Positions 37,079 through 46,450 are shown, counted from the first letter of the stretch. The stretch is 64,000 bases of DNA from Planctomycetota bacterium (GCA_018968885.1 JAGWZK010000002.1:124001-188000); one strand, 5' to 3'. Program-made: numbers and translations. Notes: generated from the sequence alone by a model not told the origin.

Positions 37079-37477
37079 ATGTGGTCAACCTATTGGATGT
37101 GGATGATGGTTCGGCTCGTGGCACTTTGTGTGACAATGGTCATGCTGGATCGTCCAAAGGTCATTCCGGGGTGGGATTTTCTATCATGGTTCCTCGTCTG
37201 CGCTGGCGTCGCGATCGCCTATTACGTCATGGCTCGCGTGGCCCGGCAACGCTTTCTGAATCGCTTGAAGCGAACGCTCTCAACTCCTCTCTGCCCAGCT
37301 TGCGAGTATGACCTGAGCACCTTTGCCGACGCCACGAACGAAAAGGCCTTGAAACGCTGCCCAGAGTGCGGCACAACGCGACCCCTCTTTGTGCCCCCGC
37401 CACCACCGGACGCCATGCTGGCCTTCACTTGGACCTTGGCAGCGCAAAAGGAACGGCCGATTTTCCCCAAGCGCTAG
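37079..37477 (+). CDS. Small membrane protein with C-terminal zinc ribbon
   Basis: The 132-aa protein (ATG 37079; GTG 37052 is also in frame) has two hydrophobic helices (YWMWMMVRLVALCVTMVML; FLSWFLVCAGVAIAYYVMA), a short basic linker and a zinc ribbon CPACEYDLS...KRCPECG. It ends in a Pro-rich tail. The ribbon matches that of the gene at 35713 in spacing and in the following Pro stretch (LVPPPTP versus FVPPPPPD), which suggests duplication. Function unknown. Confidence 0.6.
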   Translation: MWSTYWMWMMVRLVALCVTMVMLDRPKVIPGWDFLSWFLVCAGVAIAYYVMARVARQRFLNRLKRTLSTPLCPACEYDLSTFADATNEKALKRCPECGTTRPLFVPPPPPDAMLAFTWTLAAQKERPIFPKR

Positions 37478-37499
37478 TTGGCCACTACACTCTCTTCCC

Positions 37500-37751
37500 A
37501 TGGCGACCATCCAAGACATCCTCCCCGGCCAGCGCGTCAAGATCACGCATCAGCACCCCCGTCTGACGGGAGACCTCCTCAACACGGTTGAGGGAACGGT
37601 GATTCGCTTTGGGCAATCCAAGACCGGATCGTGGTATGCGCATGCCAAGGACGGGAAACTTTGGCTGGATCGCGTGGAATTGAAGAAGACCGATGGCGAA
37701 CTCGTGGTGTGCAATCTGGATCAGTACACGACGATTGATGTGGTTGGGTGA
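37500..37751 (+). CDS. Small conserved-looking protein of unknown function
   Basis: The 83-aa protein starts at ATG 37500 (MATIQDILPGQRVKITHQ). It reads as a compact beta-barrel-like sequence (VEGTVIRFGQSKTGSWYAHAKDGKLWLDRVELKKTDGEL), reminiscent of small SH3-like or KOW-like folds. TACACT ends 8 bases before the ATG, so the leader would be very short. It starts 22 bp after the membrane zinc-ribbon gene. No family is recognised. Confidence 0.65.
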   Translation: MATIQDILPGQRVKITHQHPRLTGDLLNTVEGTVIRFGQSKTGSWYAHAKDGKLWLDRVELKKTDGELVVCNLDQYTTIDVVG

Positions 37752-37873
37752 GTGAGCTTCAGAGGTGGCATCGGTCGAAGCGGGCTCCTCAACATCTGGC
37801 AAACTTCATTGGCCCCATCAGGGGCAAATCAAGATGCTGTCCACACGAAGTGCGGTGATGTCCAAGCAAGAGC

Positions 37874-39277
37874 TCACGCTGCGGCGGGCTTGAGGAAGGG
37901 CTGAATCTTGCCATAGGTCAAGGTGCGCCAGAGCCACTCGGCAGGGCCGAATTGGAAGCGGGTGAACGAGAGGGGGCTGATGATGAGTTGGAAGATCCAC
38001 ATGCCAACCACGAAGCCGAGGAGTTCGACGCGGTCGAACTTGGCAAACATGCCCAAGCCCCAGCCATAGAAGATGAATGTCATGACGATGGAGTGCATGA
38101 GGTAGTTGGTGAAGGCCATGCGGCCGACGGCAGCGAGAGAGCGGCCGAGCCAACCCAGGACATTCATGCGTAAGAGGAGCAGCACGAGTGAGAGGTGGCC
38201 GAGAGCCACACCCACTGAGCCCCACCAATTCAGCGGGCCACCGACCAAGAACATGCGGCCCATGCTGAAATCTGATTTCATCAGGTCTTCACCAGAGAGA
38301 AGGCAGAGAGGAAGACCTATCAGGTATCCCAATGCCATGACGATGCCGATGGTGCGCACTGGCATCGACGACTTGAAGTAACCCATCTTCATCAAGGCCA
38401 TGCCCAAGAGCATCAGCCCGGTGCCCTTCCACAACATCCACATGGGAAAGAGAAAGAGGACCAGGAAGAAAGCACTCTTGAGATTCTGCATGAAGGACGT
38501 GGCAAAGCCCCCACGATGAGCATCCACTTCCGCATTGATCGCCTCGGGGCGGGTGGCGGCGTTGGGACCCTGAGGCCCAGTCCAGACATCAAACATCTGC
38601 TTTTCTTCGGGAGTGGGAGTCTGACCGGCATCGAGCTTGACCTGAGCGGCGTTGGATTGGGTTTCCATCCACGTCAGCATGCCGCCCATGCCCATGTTAA
38701 GCAGTGTGCCGATGGCGAGGAAAGCGATGGCGAGAGTGATGAGCCACTTTGGCGCGAGCTTACGCATGGGGTAGAGGAGCGTGCCGCAGAGTGCGTAAGA
38801 AATGAGAATGTCGCCGTACCAGATGCAGAAGGCGTGGATGATGCCAATGCCCAGGAGCACGGCGAGGCGACGGTAGTAGACACCGGCAAAGCCAGCGCGG
38901 CGCGAGGTCGCAGGGTCGGCACCGCCGGTGCTGCGGCTATCCATGAGAATGAGTCCGGCACCAAAGAGCATGGAGAAGATGCCCATCATCTTTTCGGCAA
39001 AGAGAAGGTGGGTGATGTGCCACACGAGTTTGTTGCCACCGGTGAATGGCCCGATGTAGGTTTCCAGTGCTGGCGAACTGGCGGACATGTATGCGGAGCT
39101 GGGGAGGGCAAAGGCGGTGATGTTCATGGCGAGGATGCCCAGAAGGGCAAAGCCACGCACGACATCGACGGAGCCGACGCGTTCGGCTGCTTGCACCGGG
39201 CTGAGGGGAGCGGCAAGGGATTGTGCCGCTCCAATACTGACCACTCCTGCCACGTCACCACTTTGTGCTTGTGTCAT
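37874..39277 (-). CDS. DUF418 integral membrane protein
   Basis: The 467-aa protein has about ten hydrophobic helices and the DUF418 pattern: GSVDVVRGFALLGILAMNI near the N-terminus, EKMMGIFSMLFGAGL, and the C-terminal half with VGRMAFTNYLMHSIV and a FGPAEWLWRTLTYG block. DUF418 proteins are predicted transporters or acyltransferase-like membrane proteins with no settled function. An insertion of about 60 residues (MFDVWTGPQGPNAATRPEAINA) lies between helices. It is followed 50 bp upstream by a small membrane-protein gene on the same strand. Confidence 0.88.
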   Translation of the reverse strand: MTQAQSGDVAGVVSIGAAQSLAAPLSPVQAAERVGSVDVVRGFALLGILAMNITAFALPSSAYMSASSPALETYIGPFTGGNKLVWHITHLLFAEKMMGIFSMLFGAGLILMDSRSTGGADPATSRRAGFAGVYYRRLAVLLGIGIIHAFCIWYGDILISYALCGTLLYPMRKLAPKWLITLAIAFLAIGTLLNMGMGGMLTWMETQSNAAQVKLDAGQTPTPEEKQMFDVWTGPQGPNAATRPEAINAEVDAHRGGFATSFMQNLKSAFFLVLFLFPMWMLWKGTGLMLLGMALMKMGYFKSSMPVRTIGIVMALGYLIGLPLCLLSGEDLMKSDFSMGRMFLVGGPLNWWGSVGVALGHLSLVLLLLRMNVLGWLGRSLAAVGRMAFTNYLMHSIVMTFIFYGWGLGMFAKFDRVELLGFVVGMWIFQLIISPLSFTRFQFGPAEWLWRTLTYGKIQPFLKPAAA

Positions 39278-39327
39278 GTCGAAATCCTTGGGGAAAGCGG
39301 GTGAGGGGTTGCGGACCCGCTGCCGAG

Positions 39328-39840
39328 TTATGCCGCCTTATCGCGGGAGAGGGGCTGAGAGGCAGCGTGCGAGGCCGGGGCCTCGGCTGGCACCGTCGCC
39401 TGGGGGCGGGAACGCAAGCCCAGGACCCAGCCAGAACAGAGGGCCCTTTCTACGGCGTGCAGCAGTGGCGACACAGCGACACAGACCAGAAAGGTGATCA
39501 AGACGAAGGAAGTCGCGTTGCGCTTGGCATCGAGAACGGCAAAGACACCGATGATGCAGGCACTGACCAATGTCAACCACACGATGGTGGAAAGGAAGAG
39601 ATACGCGCAGATGCGCCAATAGCGAGCGCGGACCACGTGTACAAGGCCCTCACGAGTGGAGCGATACATGTAGGCGCGACGGTCACCAAAGCGACGTAAG
39701 AGCTCAGTCACCATCATTCCCTCGAAAGGAAGAGGTGAAGAGTGCGACGCCTCGGGGGAGGGGTCAGGCGCGCGTTCCCATCGCTGATAGCCGGCAGTGG
39801 AGATTGAAGTGTCGCGGGGAGTTTCAGAAGAGGTCTGCAT
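39328..39840 (-). CDS. Small two-helix membrane protein, unknown function
   Basis: The 170-aa protein starts at MQTSSETPRD. A polar N-terminal ~60 residues precedes ELLRRFGDRRAYMYRSTREG. Two hydrophobic helices follow (ICAYLFLSTIVWLTLVSACIIGVFAVL and TSFVLITFLVCVAVSPLLHAV), and the tail is Ala/Pro-rich. No family is recognised. It lies 50 bp upstream of the DUF418 gene on the same strand and probably shares its transcript. Confidence 0.6.
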   Translation of the reverse strand: MQTSSETPRDTSISTAGYQRWERAPDPSPEASHSSPLPFEGMMVTELLRRFGDRRAYMYRSTREGLVHVVRARYWRICAYLFLSTIVWLTLVSACIIGVFAVLDAKRNATSFVLITFLVCVAVSPLLHAVERALCSGWVLGLRSRPQATVPAEAPASHAASQPLSRDKAA

Positions 39841-39930
39841 ACGACGCACCTGATCCTGCTTTGAAATTGAGCCCTGCCTTGAAGTGCGGCGAGGGATCAA
39901 CGGGCAGAGTCAGGAGCGTCTCTCATGAAG

Positions 39931-41268
39931 TCATGCACACGAACTGACACCACCCGCCCAACCGGGAGCGGGGCCCAGGTTTCCTTTCGGCGGCAACCAT
40001 GTGAGCCGCCTGATAAACCCGATGACCTCGCTGCCACAGCCGACACACACGATATCGCAAAGTGTGAGGGTGAGTTGGCCGGGGTCGATGGGCCCCCCGT
40101 CGCGGATAGGGGGCCAAAGGGTGGTAGGGATGCCCAGGGTGGAGAGCATGCACTTACCCATGCAGTTGGCAAACCCCTCGCCGGGGGTATCCCACCAGGG
40201 TTGCTCGGCACACAGGACCGCGCAGCCGGAGGTGACGGCGGAGAGGCAGGCGATGCAGCCATAGCAGGAGACGCTGACGCCTCCGGAGGCGGCGGGGTAG
40301 GGGTTCGGGCCGCCGATGGGGCGGACATACACCATGACCGCGCCACCTTCACCGATGTACTCGACGCGATCAGTGCTGGAGTAATGCTGGGTGTGGGCCG
40401 CGAGAATGGGGCGGGCGTTGACGGGCGCGAGCTCGTGGAAGGGTCCAGCCATCTGACCGGTGAGAGGATCAAAGAGCGCGTAGGCACGTCCGGCCTGGAC
40501 GCAGATGGTGATCAGGGCAAAGACATTGTCGCCGAAGGCAGCTTCGACATAAGAGACTTTGGTGGGGAGTGTTGTCGGGGTGCGGGCGATATGGGCGTGC
40601 AACGCGAGAGCGAATTCGTCCCAGTAGGGAGTGACGCGGAGGAGGGGATCGCGCATGCGGTTTGAGGATGTGTCGATATTGGCGGCGATGGCAGTGGCGT
40701 GCGGCACAAGCGAGGTGAGGAGCGCGGCCTCGGCTGCATCGACTGCGGGTGGGGTGATGTTGGCACCGGGATCGGGCTCGACGGGTGTTGGGTAAAGAAT
40801 GGTGGAATGCACTTCGGAACCGTTGAACTCCAGCGATTCGGGGTTGCCTTCCTGGTAGGCGACGAGGATGTGATTCCAGGCACGATCAGGATTGGCGACC
40901 ATGTCGCTGGCGAGCCAGCCGCAACGCATGTAGTCGCGGACCTCGGTCCAGAGGATGCCGCCGGTGGTGCCGAGCGCGGGATCGTCGGGTGAATAACGCA
41001 CGGCGGGAGTGAGACGTTGGAGAGAGCGGATGGCGCCGCGGACAGGGGAGACCAGAGGGGAGTTAAAGCGTGCATCGGTGAATGTGAAGGTGGAGGCGGC
41101 GGGTGCAGGTTGGCCGGTGTTCACGCCTTGCCAATACAGATCAGACCACTGTCGGAGTTCAGCACGCGTGTTCGCATCAGGGGCGATGTCGGCGGCAGCG
41201 ATGGGTGTGCAGCACAGGAGGCGCAGGAGCGCACAAGAAAGGAAGACAAATCGATTCAGGCCATTCAT
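39931..41268 (-). CDS. Exported protein with Cys-rich C-terminal region
   Basis: The 445-aa protein begins with a signal peptide (MNGLNRFVFLSCALLRLLCCTPIAAA). The mature part has a FTFTDARFNSPLVSP region and WNHILVAYQEGNPESLEFNG, followed by YVEAAFGDNVFALITICVQAG. The last ~110 residues carry more than ten Cys (SCYGCIACLSAVTSGCAVLC; NCMGKCML; CDIVCVGCG), probably a disulfide-stabilised or metal-binding module. There is no dockerin tail. No family is recognised. The ATG at 41268 is chosen because it places the signal peptide at the N-terminus; the frame is open back to 41337. Confidence 0.72.
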   Translation of the reverse strand: MNGLNRFVFLSCALLRLLCCTPIAAADIAPDANTRAELRQWSDLYWQGVNTGQPAPAASTFTFTDARFNSPLVSPVRGAIRSLQRLTPAVRYSPDDPALGTTGGILWTEVRDYMRCGWLASDMVANPDRAWNHILVAYQEGNPESLEFNGSEVHSTILYPTPVEPDPGANITPPAVDAAEAALLTSLVPHATAIAANIDTSSNRMRDPLLRVTPYWDEFALALHAHIARTPTTLPTKVSYVEAAFGDNVFALITICVQAGRAYALFDPLTGQMAGPFHELAPVNARPILAAHTQHYSSTDRVEYIGEGGAVMVYVRPIGGPNPYPAASGGVSVSCYGCIACLSAVTSGCAVLCAEQPWWDTPGEGFANCMGKCMLSTLGIPTTLWPPIRDGGPIDPGQLTLTLCDIVCVGCGSEVIGFIRRLTWLPPKGNLGPAPGWAGGVSSCA

Positions 41269-41401
41269 GAAAATAACACCTCGCCGATCCGGCGAAAGTG
41301 CCCGGAACGGCCTGAAATACCGCACAATCTGCCCCACGTCGGAGTCCCCCGTGAACCCCCGCGAATCAGTCCAGATTTAGTGGAAGACATGTCAATAGAA
41401 A

Positions 41402-41430
41402 GTGACCACAATCACCCGAAGGCGTATGAT
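41402..41430 (+). promoter_or_regulatory. Promoter of the tRNA-Thr gene
   Basis: GTGACC (41402-41407), a 17-bp spacer and TATGAT (41425-41430) lie about 46 bp upstream of the tRNA, giving a 5' leader of roughly 40 bases. Confidence 0.55.
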
Positions 41431-41476
41431 TCTTCCCAAGTTCGCGGACCTTGCGAAGGGTAATCGGACGGCTTTG

Positions 41477-41548
41477 GCCACCTTAGCTCAGCGGTAGAGC
41501 GATGCTTTCGTAAAGCATAGGTCAAGGGTTCAAATCCCTTAGGTGGCT
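41477..41548 (+). tRNA. tRNA-Thr (anticodon CGT)
   Basis: A full cloverleaf is visible. The acceptor GCCACCT pairs with AGGTGGC, and the D arm is AGCTC...GAGC. The anticodon stem ATGCT/AGCAT encloses the loop TTCGTAA with anticodon CGT, and the T arm is AAGGG-TTCAAAT-CCCTT. The discriminator is T, and CCA is not encoded. It reads ACG codons and stands alone between the Cys-rich secreted gene and a hairpin repeat. Confidence 0.95.
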
Positions 41549-41743
41549 TTGATAGACTGACTCGAAGGGCCAAGCTTTGGCCGAAGTGCGATTTGCAGCA
41601 CTCAACAACGGCTCAAACTCAAGTGTGGATCAGCATGCATTGGCGTGGATGTTGCCGCAGAGCCCGGTGGAATCGAGCTATCCGTTGACAGATTTGACAT
41701 TGGTGCTGATGGGCGGAGTGAGGTGGATCTTTCCACGGGTTGC

Positions 41744-41798
41744 GCGATGCTGCGCATCGCCCCACCACGTGGCTACATCCCGATGCCCCGTTGGGGCA
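41744..41798. repeat. Paired-hairpin repeat unit (copy 3)
   Basis: GCGATGC-TGC-GCATCGC (41744-41760), the spacer CCCACCACGTGGCTACAT, then TGCCCC-GTT-GGGGCA (41784-41798), followed by GAGAAAGAAG. The surrounding gap (41549-41890, 342 bp) holds no convincing gene. Confidence 0.78.
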
Positions 41799-41890
41799 GA
41801 GAAAGAAGCGAGTTCCTTATCCCACCTGCTCTGAAATGCCGAGGCATGAGGAGAAGTCGCCAAGGTCAGAAGCTACACAACGAGACACAT

Positions 41891-43138
41891 TCAGCAGCCG
41901 ACGCTGAATTCGGCGACGAAGTCGAGGTAGTCAAAGAAATCGATGACCTGATCGAGATTGAAGTCCGCGCTCGGGTTGTTCGAAGAGAAGGCTGCCACGA
42001 AGTCGAGATAGTCAAAGAAATCGGTCGTTCCGTCGTTGTTAAAGTCAGCGAAACAAACGCTAAGCGTGGCGGCATCACTGTTCACGCTACCACAGGTATT
42101 GCTGACAGAACAGCGCACTGAGATTGATTGTATGAAGTCAGGATCGAACTGAGCATTGATCTGCGCGGAGTTTGAACCGGTAATCGTTCCGATATGATCC
42201 GCTCCGATGGTGAGGCCTCCGTCGGTGAGCACACGCCAGCCGCCTGGTGCGTTTGGATCAGCAACTTGCCACGAGTACCCGAGGGTGCCAACGCCTGATC
42301 CACTGACAGTGGCGCCGGTCGTGCCACCGCGACCTGTGTAGGCTGAAGCGGGCTGGGTGCAAATCTCTAAGCAAGGCGCGCGCCCTACTCGAAACTCTCG
42401 CAATACAAAGTTGCCGTTGGTTGCACGTCCAGGCCCGCCGGTGGGGAGCCCTAGATCCGTGACATTGGATGTTCCGTTAGAATCGAGGACTTAGAGGCGA
42501 ACGCCTGTCACCACAGGAATCGGGCTGGTAGCGATAATCTCGTATCGAACGTGTTCAGGATTGGTTGCTGATGCGAGAATGGACCCGTTTGGACGAACTG
42601 TGAGAGTGCTCGCAGCACCCGTCACATCAGCTCCAGTGGTGTTATTGATGGGAATAGCGCGCATCGAGTCTGGAACCAGCACAATCCAGTTCGCGGTGAC
42701 ATCGCCACCCGCGGATAGTCCATCAGCAAATGTAGAACGATCGTCGCCTGTGACGGAAAGGCGGAAGAGTCCGAGCGAGTGAATGGTTCCACTACCCCAG
42801 AATCCACCACTGAGAGTGGAAATCACGATGCGATAGGGTTCGCCTGGAGTTGATTCACCAAAGTAGCCCGCAATTTCGAACGCAGCGGTTTGATCAAAGG
42901 TGAACTCGCCACCAGAACAGTTTGAGCCTTGGTAGATTGCCCACCCTGTACCGAAGTTATTGTCGACGGCGAGAGAGATGGGATATCCGGCACCGCAGAC
43001 TTGCGAGTAGGTAGACGTGGCCTGCTGCAACGTGGCGGGAGCGGGAGCACATTGTGCGAATGCCGCTGCTGAAACCCACGAGCCGACAACCGATGACACC
43101 ACGCGCAGACGGATCGAGGACGACTGTTTGCACAACAT
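41891..43138 (-). pseudogene. Secreted protein with GC-type dockerin, interrupted by an in-frame TAA
   Basis: Start ATG 43138 (GGAG seven bases upstream) opens a signal peptide (VVSSVVGSWVSAAAFAQ). A F5/8-type-C-like discoidin domain follows (YSQVCGAGYPISLAVDNNFG; FTFDQTAAFEIAGYFGES). The frame meets TAA at 42491-42493 and then stays open in the same frame through VLDSNGTSNV, LPTGGPGRATNGNFVLREF, an Ig-like region and two dockerin repeats ending VGC. VRL*VL followed by GGPGRA.NGNFVL.EF matches a common planctomycete module in which Glu usually stands at the stop position, so GAA to TAA is the likely change. Intact length would be 415 aa. Readthrough is an alternative to a true pseudogene. Confidence 0.85.
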
Positions 43139-43342
43139 CACCCTTCTCCAAGGTTAGGCAGACTGGAATGCAATCCAATCCGTGCTAGCAAAACCACCCC
43201 AGATACCACAAGTGGATGGCCCAAAGTTACTCAGGATGTGCACGTATCTCATCTTTCCCAAATTAACAAAACGCCGTGACGACTGTCAGTCGACGAGTAA
43301 AGAGCCCAGATTGATCCATACGCAGCACGGGGTGCGGCTTGA

Positions 43343-44794
43343 TCAGCTTGATTGCTTCTCGATGATGGTTTCAAGTTCCTTCTCAGTCTTGCTGCTGAAG
43401 CCAGAGCCGGAGAAGAGGATCTTCCCATCCTTGCCAATGAGGTAGAAGGTCGGAATGCCGCGGACTTTGTATTGGTTGGCGACGTTGTCGCCACCCATCA
43501 AGAGGCCATAGGTGAACTTATTATCAGCGAAGTACTTTCTGGCCTTGGTGCCATCGTCGCGTTCGGCCATGTTGACGCCGTAGATCTTGACGTTCTTGTC
43601 GGCGAACTTCTCGTGCATCTTCTGCACGCCCGGCATGGCGGCCTTGCAGGGGCCACACCAGGTGGCCCAGAAATCCATCATGACAATGTTGCCCCGAAGA
43701 GAAGAGAGCTTGACCTCGTTGCCGTCCTTGTCCATCAGAGTCCAATCGGGAGCATCGGATCCGACGGCGAGCAGGCCACTCTTATCCACGCCGGGCTTGG
43801 CGGCATCATTTGGCTTTGCGGGCTTGGTGGGAGCCGTGGCCTGATCGGGCTTGGCTGGCATGCCTTCGGGTGTGTCATTGGACTTCATGCCGATGGGCTT
43901 GACCACAAAGCCATCGGGAACGGCAGGGGAGAAGTTGCCGATCGCTGCGGCACCGTTGATGCGGAACTCAGTCAACGTGAGCGTCATGCCGGGGGCCTTG
44001 GCATCGCCAGCCGCGCCGGGAATGGGAGCGACGGTGCGCTCAACGCTGCGGAGGAGATTGTCCTGCTCGCCGAAGGCATATTTCACCACTGCGCCGCCAT
44101 GAGAGCGAACGCCACCCTTTGCAGGCGGGGCCTTGGTTTCAACCTTCAGGACGTTGCACTTCACGCCGCCAACTTCGACGGTGCCGTCGATGGAGATAGT
44201 GGTGGTGGAAGCAAGTTGGAAGGGTTGTACGTTGAGCATCTCCCAAGGGAGGATGCCACCAGCGCGCTGGCTGGCGAAGAAATTCTGGAGACCGGCATCA
44301 TCCTTGATGACGCCTTCGATGACTTCCTTTTCGGCTTCGCGCACGGAGCGTGCAGTGACGCCATCGAAGGCGATATCGAACGGAGTTGCCTTGAGGGCGT
44401 CGTTGGCGGGCTTTTCGATGCCGACACCGTCTTTGACTTCCTTCTTGCCGGGGGCGGGCTTGGAGTGAGAGGGTGGCATGAGATTCTCACCCTTGGCCGT
44501 CACCTTCCAGCCACCAACCTGCGCGCGAGCGAGAGAAACCGTTGCGGTGCTGGTAGCGGTTCCGGTTCCAGCAAGCGTTGCTTTGAAGGAGATGACTTTG
44601 GTATCGGCAATGGCCTTGCGTGCTGAATCCAGGAGCGCGAGGGCCTTGGCATCGCCCTGCGGCGCAGCCGCGGCGGGGGCTTTGGCTTTGTCCTTGCCAG
44701 CGGGACCCGCTGCGGGCTGGATGCCCATGGAGGTCGAAACGGCGAGGCAGCCAGTGGCGGCGAGAATGCAGGCGATGGCGAGTTTGTGGTTCAC
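43343..44794 (-). CDS. Exported TlpA/ResA-like thioredoxin-domain protein
   Basis: The 483-aa protein starts at GTG 44794, with AGGA five bases upstream, and has an export signal (NHKLAIACILAATGCLAVS). The long middle region (about residues 50-290) is like periplasmic DUF2092/LolA-type beta domains (WEMLNVQPFQLASTTTISIDG; LLRSVERTVAP). A Pro/Lys-rich linker leads to the C-terminal thioredoxin domain with DFWATWCGPCKAAMPG, VNMAERDD and the cis-Pro loop VRGIPTFYLIG. The CxxC motif is intact, so a thiol-disulfide reductase function outside the cytoplasm is likely. It is transcribed alone. Confidence 0.88.
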   Translation of the reverse strand: MNHKLAIACILAATGCLAVSTSMGIQPAAGPAGKDKAKAPAAAAPQGDAKALALLDSARKAIADTKVISFKATLAGTGTATSTATVSLARAQVGGWKVTAKGENLMPPSHSKPAPGKKEVKDGVGIEKPANDALKATPFDIAFDGVTARSVREAEKEVIEGVIKDDAGLQNFFASQRAGGILPWEMLNVQPFQLASTTTISIDGTVEVGGVKCNVLKVETKAPPAKGGVRSHGGAVVKYAFGEQDNLLRSVERTVAPIPGAAGDAKAPGMTLTLTEFRINGAAAIGNFSPAVPDGFVVKPIGMKSNDTPEGMPAKPDQATAPTKPAKPNDAAKPGVDKSGLLAVGSDAPDWTLMDKDGNEVKLSSLRGNIVMMDFWATWCGPCKAAMPGVQKMHEKFADKNVKIYGVNMAERDDGTKARKYFADNKFTYGLLMGGDNVANQYKVRGIPTFYLIGKDGKILFSGSGFSSKTEKELETIIEKQSS

Positions 44795-45291
44795 AGGTGT
44801 CCTTTCACAGCGAGGGGATGCAGAATCATTCGCAGGGCCGCCGCGGCGTGCCTTCGCGGGGCCCAAGCCGGGCCCCATCTGATACGAGCGTGAGACCCGG
44901 TAGGGTTCATCTCAGAAGGAAGGACGCTTGGGTTCTGTGTGGGTTCCGCCGACAGAGGGCGAAAGTCGCAAAAGTGTAAAAGAAACGACGGGTCTGGAAG
45001 AGACTCCCAAACCCGCCGGTGGTGTAGAACAGGCACATTTTGGGTCTGGCGGCGAAATGCACGCCTGACGCCATAAACATGACACACAATCGCGTGATTG
45101 GCCACCAATTCTGGAAAAAAGTCTTGACACGACCCAAAAAAGTTGGCAGGAATGGACTGGAATGGGGGATGTCTCTCAGGCAAACCAAGCAAGCGACATG
45201 AGCAAAGGGCGTATCATCGGCTGCAGTAGGGGGGAACCACCCTGCGTGTTGAAATAAGCAACCAAAGACCGATAACTAACGGAGATTTCCC
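44795..45291. other. 497-bp gap, no gene recognised
   Basis: The gap between the divergent thioredoxin and aldolase genes shows no gene. It contains TTGACA (45124-45129) without a good -10 at 16-19 bp and TATCAT (45212-45217) without a good -35. The only clear element is the aldolase Shine-Dalgarno GGAG (45281-45284), seven bases before GTG 45292. Confidence 0.5.
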
Positions 45292-46419
45292 GTGACAGTG
45301 ACCGCCGCCACCCCGTCTACCAACATTCGTGAGATCCTGGGTGCGGAGGGTGCCGCTCTGCTTTCTTACGAGAGCAAGACGGTGTCGAAGGGGCAGCTGC
45401 ACCTGCCGGGTCCGGACTTTGTGGACCGCGTGGTGGCACAGAGCGATCGCTCGCCGCAGGTGCTGCGCAGCTATCAGCAGATTTTGAACACGGGACGTCT
45501 GGCGGGCACGGGCTTTGTGAGCATCTTGCCGGTGGACCAGGGAATCGAGCACTCGGCGGGCGCGAGCTTTGCTCCGAATCCGGAGTACTTTGACCCCGAG
45601 AACATCGTGAAGCTGGCGATCGAAGGTGGGTGCAACGCGGTGGCGAGCACGATGGGTGTGCTGGCATCGGTGAGCCGCAAGTATGCCCACAAGATCCCCT
45701 TCCTGGTCAAGTTCAACCACAACGAGATGCTGACGTATCCCAACATCTTCAAGCAGTCGTATTTCGGCAGCGTGAAGCAGTGTTACGAGATGGGCGCGGC
45801 GGCGGTGGGTGCGACGATCTACTTCGGCAACGACTCGGCGCGTGATGAGATCAAGTACGTCAGCGACATGTTTGAGGAGGCGCACTCCTACGGCATGGTG
45901 ACGGTACTGTGGTGCTACACCCGCAACAACAAGTTCAAGGTGACGGGCGCGGATGGCAAGAGCGTGGATTACCACTCCAGCGCGGACCTGACGGGTCAGG
46001 CCAACCACATGGGCGTGACGATCAAGGCCGACATCATCAAGCAGAAGCTGCCCACTAACAACGGCGGGTATGCCGCGTTGAACAGCGGCGGCAGCGCGTA
46101 CGGCAAGTGGGATAAGCGGGTGTACACCAACTTGTGCGGCAGCGATGAGGCGGGGAAGGGTGGACATCCGATCGACCTGTGCCGCTATCAGGTGGTGAAC
46201 TGCTACATGGGCCGGGCTCCGCTGATCAACAGCGGCGGCGAATCCAAGGGCGCAGGCGACCTGCAGGAGGCGATCTACACCGCGGTGGTGAACAAGCGGG
46301 CTGGTGGCATGGGCCTGATCAGCGGCCGCAAAGCCTTCCAGAAGCCGATGAAGGAAGGGGCTTCGCTGTTGCACGCGATCCAGGATGTGTATTTGGATAA
46401 GAGCGTGACGGTGGCGTAA
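45292..46419 (+). CDS. fbaB: Class I fructose-bisphosphate aldolase (FbaB/DhnA family)
   Basis: The enzyme cleaves fructose-1,6-bisphosphate through a Schiff base in glycolysis. The 375-aa protein shows [63 protein letters not shown] and the late phosphate-binding stretch [17 protein letters not shown]. These are characteristic of the DhnA/FbaB class, not of the zinc class II enzyme. It starts at GTG 45292 behind a GGAG and ends before a strong terminator, consistent with an abundant single-gene transcript. Confidence 0.95.
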   Translation: MTVTAATPSTNIREILGAEGAALLSYESKTVSKGQLHLPGPDFVDRVVAQSDRSPQVLRSYQQILNTGRLAGTGFVSILPVDQGIEHSAGASFAPNPEYFDPENIVKLAIEGGCNAVASTMGVLASVSRKYAHKIPFLVKFNHNEMLTYPNIFKQSYFGSVKQCYEMGAAAVGATIYFGNDSARDEIKYVSDMFEEAHSYGMVTVLWCYTRNNKFKVTGADGKSVDYHSSADLTGQANHMGVTIKADIIKQKLPTNNGGYAALNSGGSAYGKWDKRVYTNLCGSDEAGKGGHPIDLCRYQVVNCYMGRAPLINSGGESKGAGDLQEAIYTAVVNKRAGGMGLISGRKAFQKPMKEGASLLHAIQDVYLDKSVTVA

Positions 46420-46450
46420 ACGCCCAACTTCGTTGATTCAGCAATTGCAG

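Noticed and set aside
43352-44626. 424-aa plus-strand frame opposite the TlpA-like gene
   Set aside because: Antisense shadow; the minus strand has WCGPC and an export signal.
45124-45152. TTGACA as promoter of fbaB
   Set aside because: No acceptable -10 at 16-19 bp; listed only as a note in the gap entry.
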